64,000 bases of DNA from Crocodylus rhombifer. Its lineage: Eukaryota > Chordata > Crocodylia > Crocodylidae. The translations under genes and the position numbers were made by a program. The notes under the pieces were generated by a model that searched no databases, was not told the origin of the DNA, and saw only the letters and a program-made list of their open reading frames with translations. The stretch is from NCBI GenBank assembly GCA_038503035.1, contig JAVSML010021635.1, positions 186,001 to 250,000 on the forward strand. The letters run 5' to 3'. Shown here piece after piece: positions 35,871 to 48,730 of this stretch (position 1 is the first letter of the stretch; each line of letters begins with the position of its first letter).

Positions 35871-38800
35871 CCATGCCTATATTTGAGAAGATACCCATTG
35901 GTGGCAATGGGTATGCTATGCATGAACCAAAGCTAAGAAGAGTTTATCTGCAAATAGTGACAGGATCATGTTCAGCACCATTTCAGAAACTTTTGTGCCT
36001 TTCTTAAAGCAAGGTATTCTGGACTTTTCTTAAAATGTTGTAGGTGCTTACACCCATTCAATCACATAGCCTCTAAACCATTTTAGTTAAATCAATCAAA
36101 AATGTAGGTATAGAAAAGGGCCACATTTAATGGAGACAGAGAAAAAATATTAGAAACCAGAAGCCTTTATCCACTGGTGTTCTCAGCAGTGCCAACACTA
36201 TAATTGAGGCTTAGCACGAGGGAAAACAGTTCTATAAAAGTCTCTGATGTAAATACAGCATGTGTGCGCATGGGAGACAAAACTAGTGCAGATTTCATGT
36301 GTTAATTTACCTGGAAATCCAACTGCTTTTTTTCCTCTTCCTTTAAACTAATGATAACTATGGTTAAATACTTACATACTCCCACTCCCTTCTCAAATTA
36401 TGATTTTAGCTGAATTACATAGTACTTGAAGTGTGGACCCTTTTTTAACCCTTTTGTTCTGATTCTGAGCTATTCATGTTAGGAAGTATCTTTTGAAATA
36501 TTCTGAGTTCCACATAGCAAAATATAGAAGTCAAATACAGAACAATTCACTTTGCTTACATTTACAAAGCTGTTTTTTCTTTTTTGATAAGTTTCTAAAA
36601 TGTTCAGCAGGTGGAGTTTCACTTTAGAAATTTATTTTTAAACCACTTTGTCTCCAACTCCAGTGTGACAAGAGAAAACCTAGCCTGCATGGTCTTAAAC
36701 CCAGATAATATAATTTAATGCTATACCTGTATATGTGATTAATTTCAAAACATTTCCCTGTATACCTAGTGGGAGGAGGAGAGGCAGAAAAATCTTTCTT
36801 TTGAAATGAGGCAAAAGTTTTCTTCAACAGAACAAAGTTACCATGCAGAACAGTAACACAACTCATCAGCCGTTCTTTTAGGCCATACTTTTTTTCTATA
36901 TCAAAGCTTTGATGGAAGGGGAAAAAAAACCCAGCAAGGGAGTGAAAGAAAGAGACAAGCTCTTCAGAGCCTCTAATGACGCGTGCCAAACACGTGGAAG
37001 GTAAATCCCCTAATTCAGCCTATTCTTCCAGCATTCCCTGGCGAGCAGCCAAGCTAAATATTTCTGCTGGATAAAAAATGTACCCGTGTTTGCAGCACTT
37101 TCTTAACAGGATGGCTCTTTAACTGTGTGTGTGGGGGGGGGGGGGGGGGGGGGGGGGGGGAGAGAAGGGAGTGCTTCTCCATGGGGAAAGCACCAAGAGA
37201 ACTAACATGTGTGTTCTCTTATCTATTTATTTATTTTATTAAAAAGGGGCTTTATGGTCTGTGATTGGATTAACTTAGTGAACCCTGGAGGAAGAGAAAA
37301 ACAAATTGGGAAACTGGTTTAGCACCCCCACCTTTTTGTCATCTTCTTTTGGGATTTCCTGGCTGGCTGCCACCTTGAGTCTGTTGAATGTTCTTTAGAT
37401 AAATCAATTAAAAAGGCTTTAATATTTGGGTGATTGGAACACAACATATGGACTGCCAGTGCTGGTGTCATGTGGTGCTTAGAGTTAATTGAAATGATTA
37501 ATAGAGGTGTTAGTTTCTTCAAGACTAATTGAAGAAAAGAATATAATTAGAAGCATGGACTAGCCATTGCTGTTGAATCTTTTTTAACCAAATGCATCCC
37601 TTGAAGATATTTAAATACATTTAAAAAAAAAAACAAAAACTTGCTGCATTTAATGAGTTGTGGAATACCCTGTAATTGTGTGTGGATATATAAACAGCTT
37701 TTATGCAGTCATCTGCAAAATACTTTTGTGAGTTTTGTGTATTTCAACAACCAGCACATAATCTCTGCTCATAATAGTGTTTTCTTTAGACCCTGCTCAT
37801 TGTACCATGATTGGACCTAATAATGAAATTGGTAAATCAGTTTGCTTTTGGGGCTCCTGCACATACCACCCAGAAATGCACCTTCAAAAACATGTCTAGA
37901 TTATTGTAAAATGGTTAAAGCCATATTGTCACTAAATCCTGATTTACACCAACCCTGCTGTTTTACACCAGCAGAATATATGATTTACTGGTGTTCAAGT
38001 ACACCCCAAAGATGTAGCAAGCAGTTCTGTTGGTATAAAGTTATCTGATTCTGATAGCTGATTTGCCCTTTCCTCATGGAATAAAAACCTTCATAACTGG
38101 TGTATTTGTCTCCACATTATAATTTTGTATGTAAACAAAAACTTTAAAGCATATTGTTTCATACATTTTACCTGCTCTTTCTACCTGTATTATCCTATCA
38201 TTATTATATTGATAATGTATTATCCTGATCTCTAGAGAGAAGAAGAGAGTTACAAGGTTCTTTCCCGCTTGCCTTTTCTCTTCCTTACCCACATCCAGCA
38301 GATTCCAGTCTTTTGACCCCATCAATTGTTATCTCCAGCAGTATGGCAGATGGGCTTAAAACCAACTCACTGTATATCGTGCACTATACGGTTTCCCAGT
38401 CAGAGGTGCCCCAGAGTTCATTATGTCTATTATGCATATGCCTTTCTATCTATGGCCATTCTGTAATACTCTTCACAGCAGCTTTCTAGGAGCTGACCCT
38501 GTAAATTACAGCTAGGCGCTGACAGTTCATAATTGATTCTGCATTTCACTCTTTTCAAGATCTAGGAAACTGCTTGATCTTTCTCCAGCCCAAGTCCCCA
38601 CTGAGAATACTACAAGAAAGTGTTTGCAAAAAAGTCAGAAATTTCAGCTTGCTGAACAGTAAAAAAAGCAGTTAGACTTTGGTTGACTACAGTTTCCTCA
38701 ATGGCATTAACTAGACTAGGTTTCAGAAGATGTCAGCAAGTACAGGTGGTATTGGTTATGTGTTGGCTGGCACGACTTGATCAGTTTAACATAAAGACAT

Positions 38801-39399
38801 GCTGCCTTGTCTGCATGAGGCTGTTAATACGCGTTATCTAACAGCTTGGTCCAGATGAAGCCTGGTGAGTCATTCCACAATTTAGTCTGTTCAGTTGAAA
38901 GTGCTTTATTTCTGGCTCTTGCACACCTTGCCTTTGGTCTTGCTGCCTGCCCAAGCTAAAACAAATGCTGTCTTGGTGGACCCTAGATGGGAAAAGTATT
39001 CTCTGATACTGCTCAGTAGTGACCTACTGAAATGGCCGTGAATCGGCATTAGAAGAGAATTCGCAGGCAGTAGATGGTGCAGAAGTCTGATTCTCGGTGA
39101 CTCATCCTGCTGAGGGGCAAACACTAAAGCTGATCTGCTGGAGTCCCCAGTAAGAGGGATAATACACAGTTACTAAAGTGACTGTCACTATGAACAATGT
39201 AGAAAATCTTTGGCTGGGAATTAGTTAAAGACAGAAGGGCATGAGGTGAATAAGGCAGTATGAGCCTGTTAGAAATTAGGTTATCCTGTTTGATATGAAA
39301 GGAAGACAGGATTGTCAAAGGATTTTAACCTAAGCCAAAATAAAGGCATTCAGATTTCAGAAAACAGATAAAGCATGGACTATATTTTTCTAGAAACTA
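35871..39399. other. Gene-free intergenic DNA with candidate conserved patch
   Basis: No gene is recognised. The part at about 37200-37560, just past the poly-G tract, is rich in homeodomain-type ATTA/TAAT words (TTGGATTAACTT, TTGAAATGATTAATAGA, GACTAATTGAAGAA) and free of obvious repeats, so it could be a conserved non-coding element; this is inference only. Confidence 0.4.
37133..37160 (+). repeat. 28-nt poly-G run
   Basis: An unbroken run of 28 G follows a short (TG)n tract. Such a run can form a G-quadruplex and is also prone to sequencing and assembly length errors, so its true length is uncertain. Confidence 0.9.
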
Positions 39400-39685
39400 A
39401 GGCTAGGTGCAGACATTCAAAAAGCCCAAGGTGGAATCAATCTAGGTTATGCAATTTTCTATAAGCAGCATAATTTAGATAGGTAGCAAACAGAATGTAC
39501 ATTTGACATTTAGTGGGAGGATGCAAATCTTAGACTGGGTTCTGCCATTTTTAAACCAATCTATATGTATTGAACTTCTGGGTATAGACCAGTTTTGTGT
39601 ACCAAACTTCTGTTCTGTTCTGTTCTGGTATAAACCAGTTTCTGATCACTTATACCAGTAAAAGTGTAATTTCTGTACCTTGCCT
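39400..39685 (+). mobile_element. MITE, copy 2 of a window pair
   Basis: It is homologous over its length to 12624-12885, with termini AAGGCTAGGTGCAGACATTC and TAATTTCTGTACCTTGCCT. It shares GCAAATCTTAGAC and TGCCATTTTTAAACCA. A short TTCTG repeat (CTGTTCTGTTCTGTTCTGG) near 39610 is specific to this copy. It is non-coding. Confidence 0.75.
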
Positions 39686-41110
39686 GAATGTCATGTTTTC
39701 TCTTTGACTTTCCTGTCCTAATAGTTAACGTGGTGGGGTGAGGGAGTAAAAGTTCCTAATAAAACATCACATTTAGGGTCAGAACTGATGTTTTTGAAGC
39801 ACAAGTAGACCTTCTATACTGTTTTCTCTTTGCATATGTGTGACTGCTTGTGTATATTCATATCTGTTTCAAAAGTCAAAACATTTATGCTGTCAGCCCA
39901 AAACAAATGAGAGCAGAGGAGTTGCAGGGCAAATGCAAATTGCTTTTTTTTAAAAAATACAGGATGGTTTTAATATTTTGTGGACTTCCCACACAGATTT
40001 CCAGGGATGCTTTGAAGGGAGCTTTATGTCTGCACAGACTTTAAGCCTCCCGGAAGATGTGGCCTGTTTTGTGTACAGATCTGACTGAAATGGATTGTGG
40101 AAAGGAAGTGGCCATCTTCTAAAGAGGGAGGGGGACTGGGAGGGAGGTATGCAATGAGGTCCTAGCTGTTTTTACTCCCAATTGCCTCACTTGCAAGAAA
40201 GTAATACTGATAATTTTTCATGAGGAATATGCCAATATTAAATTGACACAGGCTAAACTTGTGAAAATCATTTATATGACCCTTTTAATGTAAAAAATAA
40301 GCTAACCTTGTAAGGGTATTGACTTACCAGAACAAGCTTCTGCCATTGCATTTGTACTCATCCCAGAAAATGCATTCTCTTGTTTTGTTTAAGAGCTGGT
40401 AACAGTAAAAATTATCACTTTAGTGGCTTCCCCTGCATTTAACCAGGGCAGGAGCTTATTGATGATGCTGATGTTTCAAAATATTACTTTTTTTTGGTGT
40501 ATGTTTAGAACATTGTAGAATGGATGTGAAGACATTCAAGAAACTCTATTAATAATTACCCGTGTTTTCAGCATAGCAGACAGTAGTATACAGCTAATCC
40601 AATATTACAGGATGCCAGAATGCAGATTGCTTATGTAAACGTCACCTGGCCAACTTATTTGTATGTATAATCATATTATAATATCATCTTTATGATACTA
40701 TAGTAATGTTTTTAATTACCTGATCCTGTACTATTTATTCCTCAGGGAACCTGCTTCATTCAGTCTGTGAAAATGCTAACAAACCCTAACTTTAATCCTA
40801 ACTCCCAGTCATTTGCATTTTCACAGACTTCTTGTTTATTTTAGCTTCTTTTCTACCTTGGAGAACATATAACAGCAGCAGTCTTCCAGTGGTTGAAGAA
40901 AGGTGTTTGTGCCCAAAAGTTTGCCAAGAACTTTTTCCCAACTATTTAGTAGGTCTAATAAAAGATACCACAGCTACCCAACGAATCTTGCCTGACTGTA
41001 TAATGCTATGTATTCTGAAAAATTGAGTGCTAAGCACCTCAAAATTAATGGATGTTTTAATTTTAAAGCTTGTATCCCTGAGTTCTCTGTCTGTGGAATG
41101 GTGGTAATAA
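39686..41110. other. Gene-free intergenic DNA
   Basis: Single-copy AT-rich DNA without supported gene; contains the dispersed repeat copy at 40892-40995. Confidence 0.5.
40892..40995 (+). repeat. Dispersed repeat 'GGTCTAATAAAAGATA', copy 1
   Basis: The order GGTGTTTGTGCCCAAAAG, TTGCCAAGAACTTTTTCC, CAACTATTTAGTAGGTCTAA, TAAAAGATA is shared with two inverted copies at 44676-44788 and 51020-51122. The consensus looks like a common reptile dispersed repeat. No name is assigned. Confidence 0.7.
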
Positions 41111-42015
41111 TTAGGGCTGTGCATAGCTCTGGGTGCTGATTCAATTCAGAGGAGATTCGGCTTAATTTGGCGGCCGAATCTCCGAATCCAAGTCGAATCA
41201 GGAGATTAATTAAAAGGTCCAAATTGATTTGAAGCTCTCCAAATTGATTCAGAAAAGATTTGGAGAACTTTGGAGATTTGGGCAGTCCCCGCTCGCTGCC
41301 TCAGGGAGCCAGACTCTGTGCTGGTAAGTAGGGGGCAGGGAAGGAGGGGCTACAGGACCATGGGGGGGCCCCCTGCCAGGCCTCATCCCCTACCTGTTCC
41401 CCCAGCCCCCCTGGGTGCCCCTGACCCCTGGGTGCCCCTGACCCCTGCCCGCTGTCCCAGCCCCACCCACCCCAGCTCCCAGCTCTTAAAAAAACAAATA
41501 AACCCTGAACTCACTGGCTGCTGCAGCAGCCATTGGGGCTTCTGAGAGCTCATGGCAGAGCCCCACATGCAGTGCAGGGCAGTGAGGATTGCCCCCCTGC
41601 CTGGTAGGAGCCAGTGAGTGGGGGCTTTTTTTTTGTTTAAAGAGCCAGGAGCTGGGCCCAGGAGAGCAGGCAGGGGCTGGGGGCTTGTGACAGAGCCCCC
41701 CACACAGCATGGGGCAGTGGGGGGGGCAGCAGGGAACACCCCTTCCCCCCCCCCCCGCCTGCAACCAGTGAGTACCAGGCTTTTTTTCCAAAGAGCTGGA
41801 AGCTGGGACCCAGTGGGGTGGCCATTGACAGGGCTGGGAGAGCGGGCAGGGGATGGGGCCGATTTGGAGATTTGGATGATTCAGCAGCAGCCAAATCTCT
41901 AAATCAGATTTGGCCAAATCATTTCAGAACAGTGATTCAAATCACCGAATCGAATCATTGTCCCCTGAACTGGCTGAATCCAAAGCGAATACTAGCCACT
42001 TCACACAGGCCTAAT
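41111..42015. mobile_element. 0.9-kb element with inverted termini and inner duplication
   Basis: The left end TTAGGGCTGTGCATAGCT is mirrored by the right end CACTTCACACAGGCCTAATA. Next to each terminus lie AT-rich arms full of GATTCGG, CGAATC and AAATTTGG-type words in both orientations (41140-41280 and 41860-41990). The GC-rich centre contains a unit of about 170 bp present twice (41515-41645 and 41640-41830, both with GAGCC(A)GGAGCTGGG, GACAGAGCCCC, GGGGCAGTG and AGTGAG words) and a C-run near 41742-41757. Flanking TTA/TAA could be a 3-bp target duplication. There is no transposase; open frames inside are GC artefacts. Confidence 0.65.
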
Positions 42016-43593
42016 AGCAATGTGTCACCATTTCATAAAGGTGTTTTTGAACTTAATATTTGTGAAACCTATAGATACTACAGGTCTGAGCACAAGAAAA
42101 AAGTCCAGGAGGCAATGAATAATTCTGTATTCAAAGCAGGATTTAAATAATTTATTGTAAATAGGGTATTGGTTATACATACTCAAAATATTACATATGT
42201 GGTCATTAAGTTAGCACTGAGTACTCTGCCTGAATGAAGTAGACATCCTGTGAAAAAATATAGGTGACTGTGTAAATGAAAAGCTCATTCATACATCCAC
42301 AAAAGGACAGAATTAAGTTTAAATTTGTAATTCTTAATCTGGCATTTCTTAATTTTCAAGTGCTTGACTTTGTAATATTAGTAATAGTCTTTCAATGTAA
42401 CATTTATGTGTTGTTATATAACATGCCTTTTATATTAGACTATTGTTTTACAATTTTTTATATAGTTTTGACTCAAAGAGGGACGGGTGAAGAAGCAAAA
42501 AAATGAACTGTTGGAAACTGAAACTCCCCTCTCCCTATGCTTGAGCAATTTACTCTATTATGAAACCTTTGAAATCATACTTGTTGATGCCTTTCTGCCT
42601 AGAAATAAAATCTTGTGCAAATATTGTTGACATCTAATGGAAATGAAATCACTGAGTCAGAGAATTGTAGCTAGGTTATCAGAAGTTATACAGTTTAGCA
42701 ACAAACAGAATACTAATTCCATTTTAGGACTTTCTGTTTCTAGCTTTTTAATTATTTTTTTTATTTTCACTTGTGTCTGCAGTTCAAAAATTGATGGGTG
42801 GTTGAAAAAGATCTGCTTTATCTAGCTGATATATAACTGGAGGAGTAGAATGTTTATTCACTTTATATAAATGAGCACAAGAGAATTGAACACAAATACA
42901 TGGCAAACCATTTATTGTGTTTTGGCTTCTCTCCTTATTCATGAATTAGTTAAAATTTTCATATATTTATTTTTAAAAATAGTAAACAGTTTCGATAATA
43001 ATGTATTTGGTCTGTGTTCATTAATAGTTTGGTGTCAGTATTGAAAGTTTGAGTGTGGATACTTAGACTGGATACCTAGATAATATGCTGTTTCTGTCCA
43101 CTATTTGCATAAGCATAATTCTTAGAATAATGTTTCAGTACAAACATGTTTACCAATTGATGATTTGATTTGTAGCAGTAGTCTCTATGGGCCTGATGCA
43201 GAGTCCATCAAACACAAAGGAAAGTCTTTTCATCAACTTCAGTTGGCTTTAGATCAATCTCTTCATTGATGTGTTCATGACATTTCTGACAGTAAACTTA
43301 TTCAGTTAAAGAGTTCTGGTTGAAAGTGAATTAAAGTGGGTGAAAAAAACAGCAGAACAATTTTTGAGGCCTTAGCTATCAATGCTATAACATTGCTATA
43401 ACATGGGTCAACAGGTCAACTACCCAAAAGCAACTCCAGGATTTTTAAATACAAACAAATAGAAATGTATTAATGACATACTTTATATCTCACTGTATCT
43501 TCTTAGTGGCACTGGATAGTTCAGTGCAGAAAAATGTGTTCTGTAATGCATGTTAACGTATATAATAACTAAGCAACTGTGCAATGATAAATA

Positions 43594-43715
43594 GGTGCCC
43601 ATACCTGCTTATTTTTGCTTTATCAACAGAAGTGAATTATCTGCAGCATGTTACCTTTCTAACTATCAGTTGGAAGACCCTTAATAGAAGGACTGATATA
43701 GATTACAGTCAGAAC
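43594..43715 (+). repeat. Duplicated segment, copy A
   Basis: This stretch matches 45278-45405 in the same orientation. Shared words include TTTTTGCTTTATCA, AAGTGAATTATCTGCA, TTCTAACTA.CAGTTGG and CCCTTAATAGAAGGACTGAT. I judge identity by eye at about four fifths. No transposon termini or ORF are visible. Confidence 0.8.
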
Positions 43716-44675
43716 AATTCATATTTTTAACTCTAATGTTCAGTGGGTATTTTTTTAAATTTAAAAGTGGCATTCAATAAATCCTTGTGCATAGAAAGGG
43801 TAAAGTAAAACTTGTGTAATAAAATGTGTAATGAAAAGGGTAAAGTAGGTGCAAAATATGTTTTGTGTAATCTTGATGTTTCAGTTTGTCTTTATTTTAA
43901 ACAGCCTTGCACATCTTAAAACATTGTGACAATCAGAATTATCATGCTACCAGGCAGAGGGGAGTTTGTTTTGTTAATTGCTCTCGTTAAGCCTAATTAC
44001 AGAATGGGGTGGAGTGGGTGGGAAGGGGAGGAGGAATCTGCTTGCAAGAGGAAATTCTAAAATCCTAGGAACCAGTCCAGGGAAGGTTAGATGAGAATGT
44101 GTGCTTGAGTAAAGGAGCGGGTGTAGCATGCAGATGTGCATGCGTGCGTGCGTGTGTGCATGTGTGACCGAGGGACATTCCATATGGACTAAAATCCTGG
44201 GATGCAGCAACTGGTGTGTGGGAACCTGTTCTGTGTGGATACATGGAGGTACAGCCAAACAAAGAAATGTTCTCTGTTTGTCTTTATACTTTAAGTAATT
44301 TTTTTTGGCATGTGGCTGACTACTGATTTCAATGTTATTTCCTTAGTTTAATCTTTAGCTTCATATTAGAAAGGGCTGTTAAGTGATGTGGTATTCTATC
44401 TTTTGATGTTACTGAGCTGTCAAGATGAGTTTTATGTATGCAAAACTAGGTATCAGTACTGGCTTTCTAGATTCCTTTTAGCTATTTTTTGTTCTTATTG
44501 TCATGTTACTGAAGTGAAGAAATAACACACTACAGAATGGTAATGATTTCTCTTATTGTATCTGTTAGTTGAGTGTTCCTACATGACATTATTGAGAGAA
44601 GTACCGAAGTGTGCCTGAATAGTGTTGCATGGCTGCACTTTTTCTTAAGAACTTCCAGACTGAAAGCAGTAGTTT

Positions 44676-44788
44676 GGCTGACAAGGTTCTTTGGCTAAAT
44701 CCAATATATTTTATTAGACCAACTAAACAGTTGGAAAAATTGTTCTTTGCAGGCTTTCGGGTGCAAACACCCATCTTCAGGCATAGGG
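44676..44788 (-). repeat. Dispersed repeat 'GGTCTAATAAAAGATA', copy 2
   Basis: On the minus strand: CTGAAGATGGGTGTTTGCAC, CGAAAGCCTGCAAAGAAC, CCAACTGTTTAGTTGGTCTA, ATAAAATATATTGG. It belongs to the same family as 40892 and 51020. Confidence 0.7.
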
Positions 44789-45277
44789 TTCTGCTGAGGC
44801 TGTCAGAATAAGGTATTGTATAGCAACTCTGTGACCACCTCAGGGTTTGATAACTTGCTTGTTTGCTACCAAGGCTGATTTATTTCTTTGAATATTGAGG
44901 GGAGGAAGGAGATTCAAACAGAAGGGTTGTTATTCTACTGTTTTAATTATAATGAATGGTTTTAATAAACTCTTTTTGTGCCATGAATTAAGTGAAACTA
45001 TCATACGTGTCAGAGAAGAAAAATGTGGTGGTTGTTGTAGATGGGACAGTTGAGGGGCTACATGGCTAGGTTTGGGACTTAGAATTTTTTCTTTACTTGG
45101 GGGAGATACTGCTGGGTAAATGTGTTTACTTTTTCTTTAGTATTTATACTAGTTAATGTGTTGTACCAGATAAATCTACTTCCTGAGCCCATCTTTCAGC
45201 TTTCCCCCACTCCCTCCCTCCCTAGTTGACAAATGGTTTGAGTTTGACACAGTTTTTATCAGTTGAGCCCCTTGCTG

Positions 45278-45405
45278 GGTATGCACGCCTGCTTGTTTTT
45301 GCTTTATCATGAAAAGTGAATTATCTGCAATATTTTGTTACCGTTCTAACTAGCAGTTGGCAGGCCCTTAATAGAAGGACTGATTTGGATTCCAGTCTGA
45401 AGAGT
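45278..45405 (+). repeat. Duplicated segment, copy B
   Basis: Second copy of the segment at 43594-43715, about 1.7 kb downstream and in the same orientation. Homology begins near CCTGCTTGTTTTTGC and ends near GATTCCAGTCTGAAGAGTC. Confidence 0.8.
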
Positions 45406-46149
45406 CTGTTGTCTTTGCAAAGCCCAATTGTTACTGTACAGGGAAACAAAAGATTTAGAGCTTTCTGTTCTGCAATCTGCTGCTGCCCCACTTCTTGGGG
45501 GGGCGTTTTATTTGTTATTGCAGCCTCATACACTAAATTGATAAACTAAAAAGGACATATGCAGTATCGAGGACTTTGTATTTGTTTTGGTAGGATGAAA
45601 TGCATTATTTTGTGGTGGTTTCTGGTATGTTTTGAACTTGGTATGAGATTCCAAGCAATAGGGAAGGCATCGACATATGAAAGTGGTTGTTTCCTAAGCA
45701 ATTGCTGTCAGGAGTAGGACTTTGCTGATTTATTTCAAGTGGGTTCCAAATGCATTAGGAACCAATATTGATAGTGGAATTGATGTTTTCCCAAAATGTA
45801 GTTGATATAATCCATACTCAGGTTTGTTCCTTTTTTTTAATAAAGCATAACCTAGATTCCAGTTTTAACACATTCACATTAATACAAGGCTGATAAGCTA
45901 AAGTTAAACAGAGAGAGACCCCTGAGTGCATGGGGTCGGCTGCTAGGAGTTCTGGAATTTAGTGCTATGTTTTGCATAGATTGTGGTAAACTTTTGAGTA
46001 AGGCCATCAAGGCTGTTTGTAAAGATGAAGCAGAGAGGAGGATTCGCTAGACATATTTTTAATCAGAGGAAATGGTTGTGAAGCAGAAACCGACTCTGTG
46101 GGTGAGTGGAAGGTCATTATCAAAATGATGTGTACAGCATAGTAACTTT

Positions 46150-46245
46150 ATAGATGTCAGAGCCAGAGGTAGTGTTGCCAGTCTCAAGCGCTCAAGAAGC
46201 ATGAGTCAAACCTAAAAAAAATCATGAGATGGGCTGAAAAAATAT
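46150..46245. repeat. Possible old dispersed repeat
   Basis: The words AGTGTTGCCAGTCTCAAGC, CATGAGTCAAAC and AAATCATGAGATGGGCTG resemble the 'TGCCAACTCTCATGATTTTATCATGAG' type of ancient repeat by memory. Short and diverged, so low confidence. Confidence 0.3.
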
Positions 46246-48730
46246 TTGGGGGGTTTTTTCCTTTATTTTTTTATTTATTTAGTTTCCGGCTTTTGATTCT
46301 AACGTTTCTTTAAAAGATTTGTCTGCCACCCTAACGGCCAGAATCTCTCTTTTTTTTTTTAATGAGGTGCTTGCAATAGCACAGTTCTAGGAGCTAAGAC
46401 TTTTTAGAGAAACACCAAATACCATGAAGTTATGATAAAATTATGAATGCTGACTGCACCATATAAACCAAACTGTTAATGATCCTCTTGGCTGACATCC
46501 TGTATAGCAGCTCATCCTATGAAATTTCTCCCAGGGATTTCTGCATCCAGCATAACTTCTTGAAGTAGACTCTCTTTCTGCTCTCTTCCCACCCAAAACA
46601 GACAAGTCTGAGTTGTGTCCTCAAAGGCATTCACTTTGCTAACAGTGACAAAATTACCGAGGCAGCAGCTACAAACACAAAAGTACATGCAAGTTTGGCA
46701 GCTACTCTTAATACAGCTATTTGAATTACCAGTGCGCGTCTGCTCTACTCATAGAGCCTAATGAAAAGTACAGTTTAATCACTGGTGTGCCAAATTGAGC
46801 ATGATTAGCTGTTATTGCAGATTAGTGCATTGTCTGGATCTTCAGAAATATTGATCTGGCTGCTGCGTTCTGATGTTTTCCTTGCCCTCACCACTAACCT
46901 CCTTACTGCTTAAGGGAGGGGAAGCAAAGGAGGAGGAGGAGCAAAGAGGTCCAGATGGGAAGAAAACAGGTCCTGAAAAGACCACATAGGAAGTAGGTCA
47001 GGTACTCTGGAGATTAAAGAAGCATGCTTCATCCCTGCACGCAGGAGGCAGGGACAAGTAGCATACAATTACCAGGAATTAGAACAGCAACAAGTAGTGC
47101 AGATTTATCAGCTTTAATTGTCTATTGTCAGGCCAGAGCCCTTCTTGCATATCGGGCTGCTGCCAATGCCTTAATACCTCTAATGGACTCTCTATTGTGG
47201 GATTATCTCTCCTAAGGACAATGTCTTTCTTTAAAACTAGTTGTTTTGGGAGACCAGAAAAAGTGGCTTCAGCACTTGTTTTTCCTCTTTGATTTGTTGC
47301 ATTCTGCAGGAAGTAGCTGAGAGGCCGGTGTTGCTCTTCTGTCAGCAGCAGTATTCCTTTAGGGGAACTGAGAGATGCCTATTTAACATTAACCCCCTTT
47401 CCCCAATGAGTCCCATCAGGAAACAATAGTCTGTTGATAAAGAGGAGATAAGCAAGGACACATGGTTTAAGAGTCTCTCTGCTATCTGTATTTTAAGGGC
47501 TTTCCTGGGTTTTACAAAGTAAACATTACAACTTTTAAAGAAGGATAAAGTGTCATCTATTTAATGAGAAGCTGTGTTGAACAGCAGATGAATTCTTCTC
47601 TCCCTACCCTAGACACACCAAATGCAGAGGTATGAAAAGTCTGTAATTTTACCACTGTCAGATATGAAGTGACAACCATACTCTAAAAAGTAAACAGGAA
47701 GTGCAAGTTCCATCTTTTCCATATCCCCGTATGGTATTAAATTTGATGCCCATGCTTGATCCTCCAGAGCCCTTCAATCACACGTGTCGTCATGTGGCTT
47801 TAAGCTTCTGTATGATGCATGTCTTTTTGATAACCTGTTTTGTAATGTGGTCTGTGGACCAGATCTTCACCTGGTGTCAAGTTCCATGAAAGCAGAGGGG
47901 CCCCCACTGACTTGAGAAAGAATGAATCTCGTGTTCTCTAGCACATTCACAGTGTCTGGCTGCATAAACAGGATTTTAAATGGAAACAAAATTGTGCAGG
48001 AAGGAAACCTTGGCTACACAACACTGTGGTTCAAATCACCCTTAGTAACTGAGAGATTTGTGGGAGAAATACTGCAAAAAGCTCCATAAAGTTAGGAAAG
48101 GTCTCTCAGGCTGAAATCATGCAATACACACAAGATGGCTTTGTTGTCTGAGATATTTATGAGGAGACTGTAGATTGACACGTATGAAATAGTCATCTGA
48201 AAATTCCTTCCAAGGAATGGATTATTTATTGGCAGTAATTTGAAAATGGGCATTTTTTTGGTGATTATATCCTAAAATCTGAAGATTTTTTTTTCCCAAG
48301 AAAAGCTGGGCCTTGTTTTTTTAGGGTAGGTGGATGTGGCTAAAACATTCTAAATGTTGAATTTTGATGCAACGACATCTCAGATTTTTATGCAAAACAC
48401 AAAATTGGGGCTTGCAAGTATGTGCAAAGTAAACAAAAAGGTATTAGCACAAAACTCTTAATGCTCGGCCAGGAGCTGTCCTCTCTCTCTCTACAGAGAC
48501 TACAGATTTGTGGTGGGGAGTTGGCCTGTGACAAGTACCCGCATGTATGTGGCCTTCTGTGATGCATCTTTTTTCCCAAGAGGGATATGTAGGTGACTCC
48601 TCACATTTAATCCTTCCCTCCCTCCTTCCCTGCCCCCAACAACTACACTTCCCACTCCCTATCTGAAAACAGAAGTGAGAAGGCAAAGCCTTTCCTCTAG
48701 CTTATTTCACAAAATGCTGTTTGCGTAAGA

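Larger units (their letters stand above)
42016..48722. other. Gene-free intergenic DNA with a duplicated segment
   Basis: No gene is recognised. Contained features are the duplicated segment (43594-43715 and 45278-45405), a (GT)-rich tract near 44134-44168, the dispersed repeat at 44676-44788 and a possible old repeat at 46150-46240. The part at 47000-47230 is repeat-free and of mixed composition. Confidence 0.45.

Noticed and set aside
41383..41917. Overlapping open frames up to 143 residues
   Set aside because: They lie inside the GC-rich duplicated core of a non-autonomous element and are composition artefacts.
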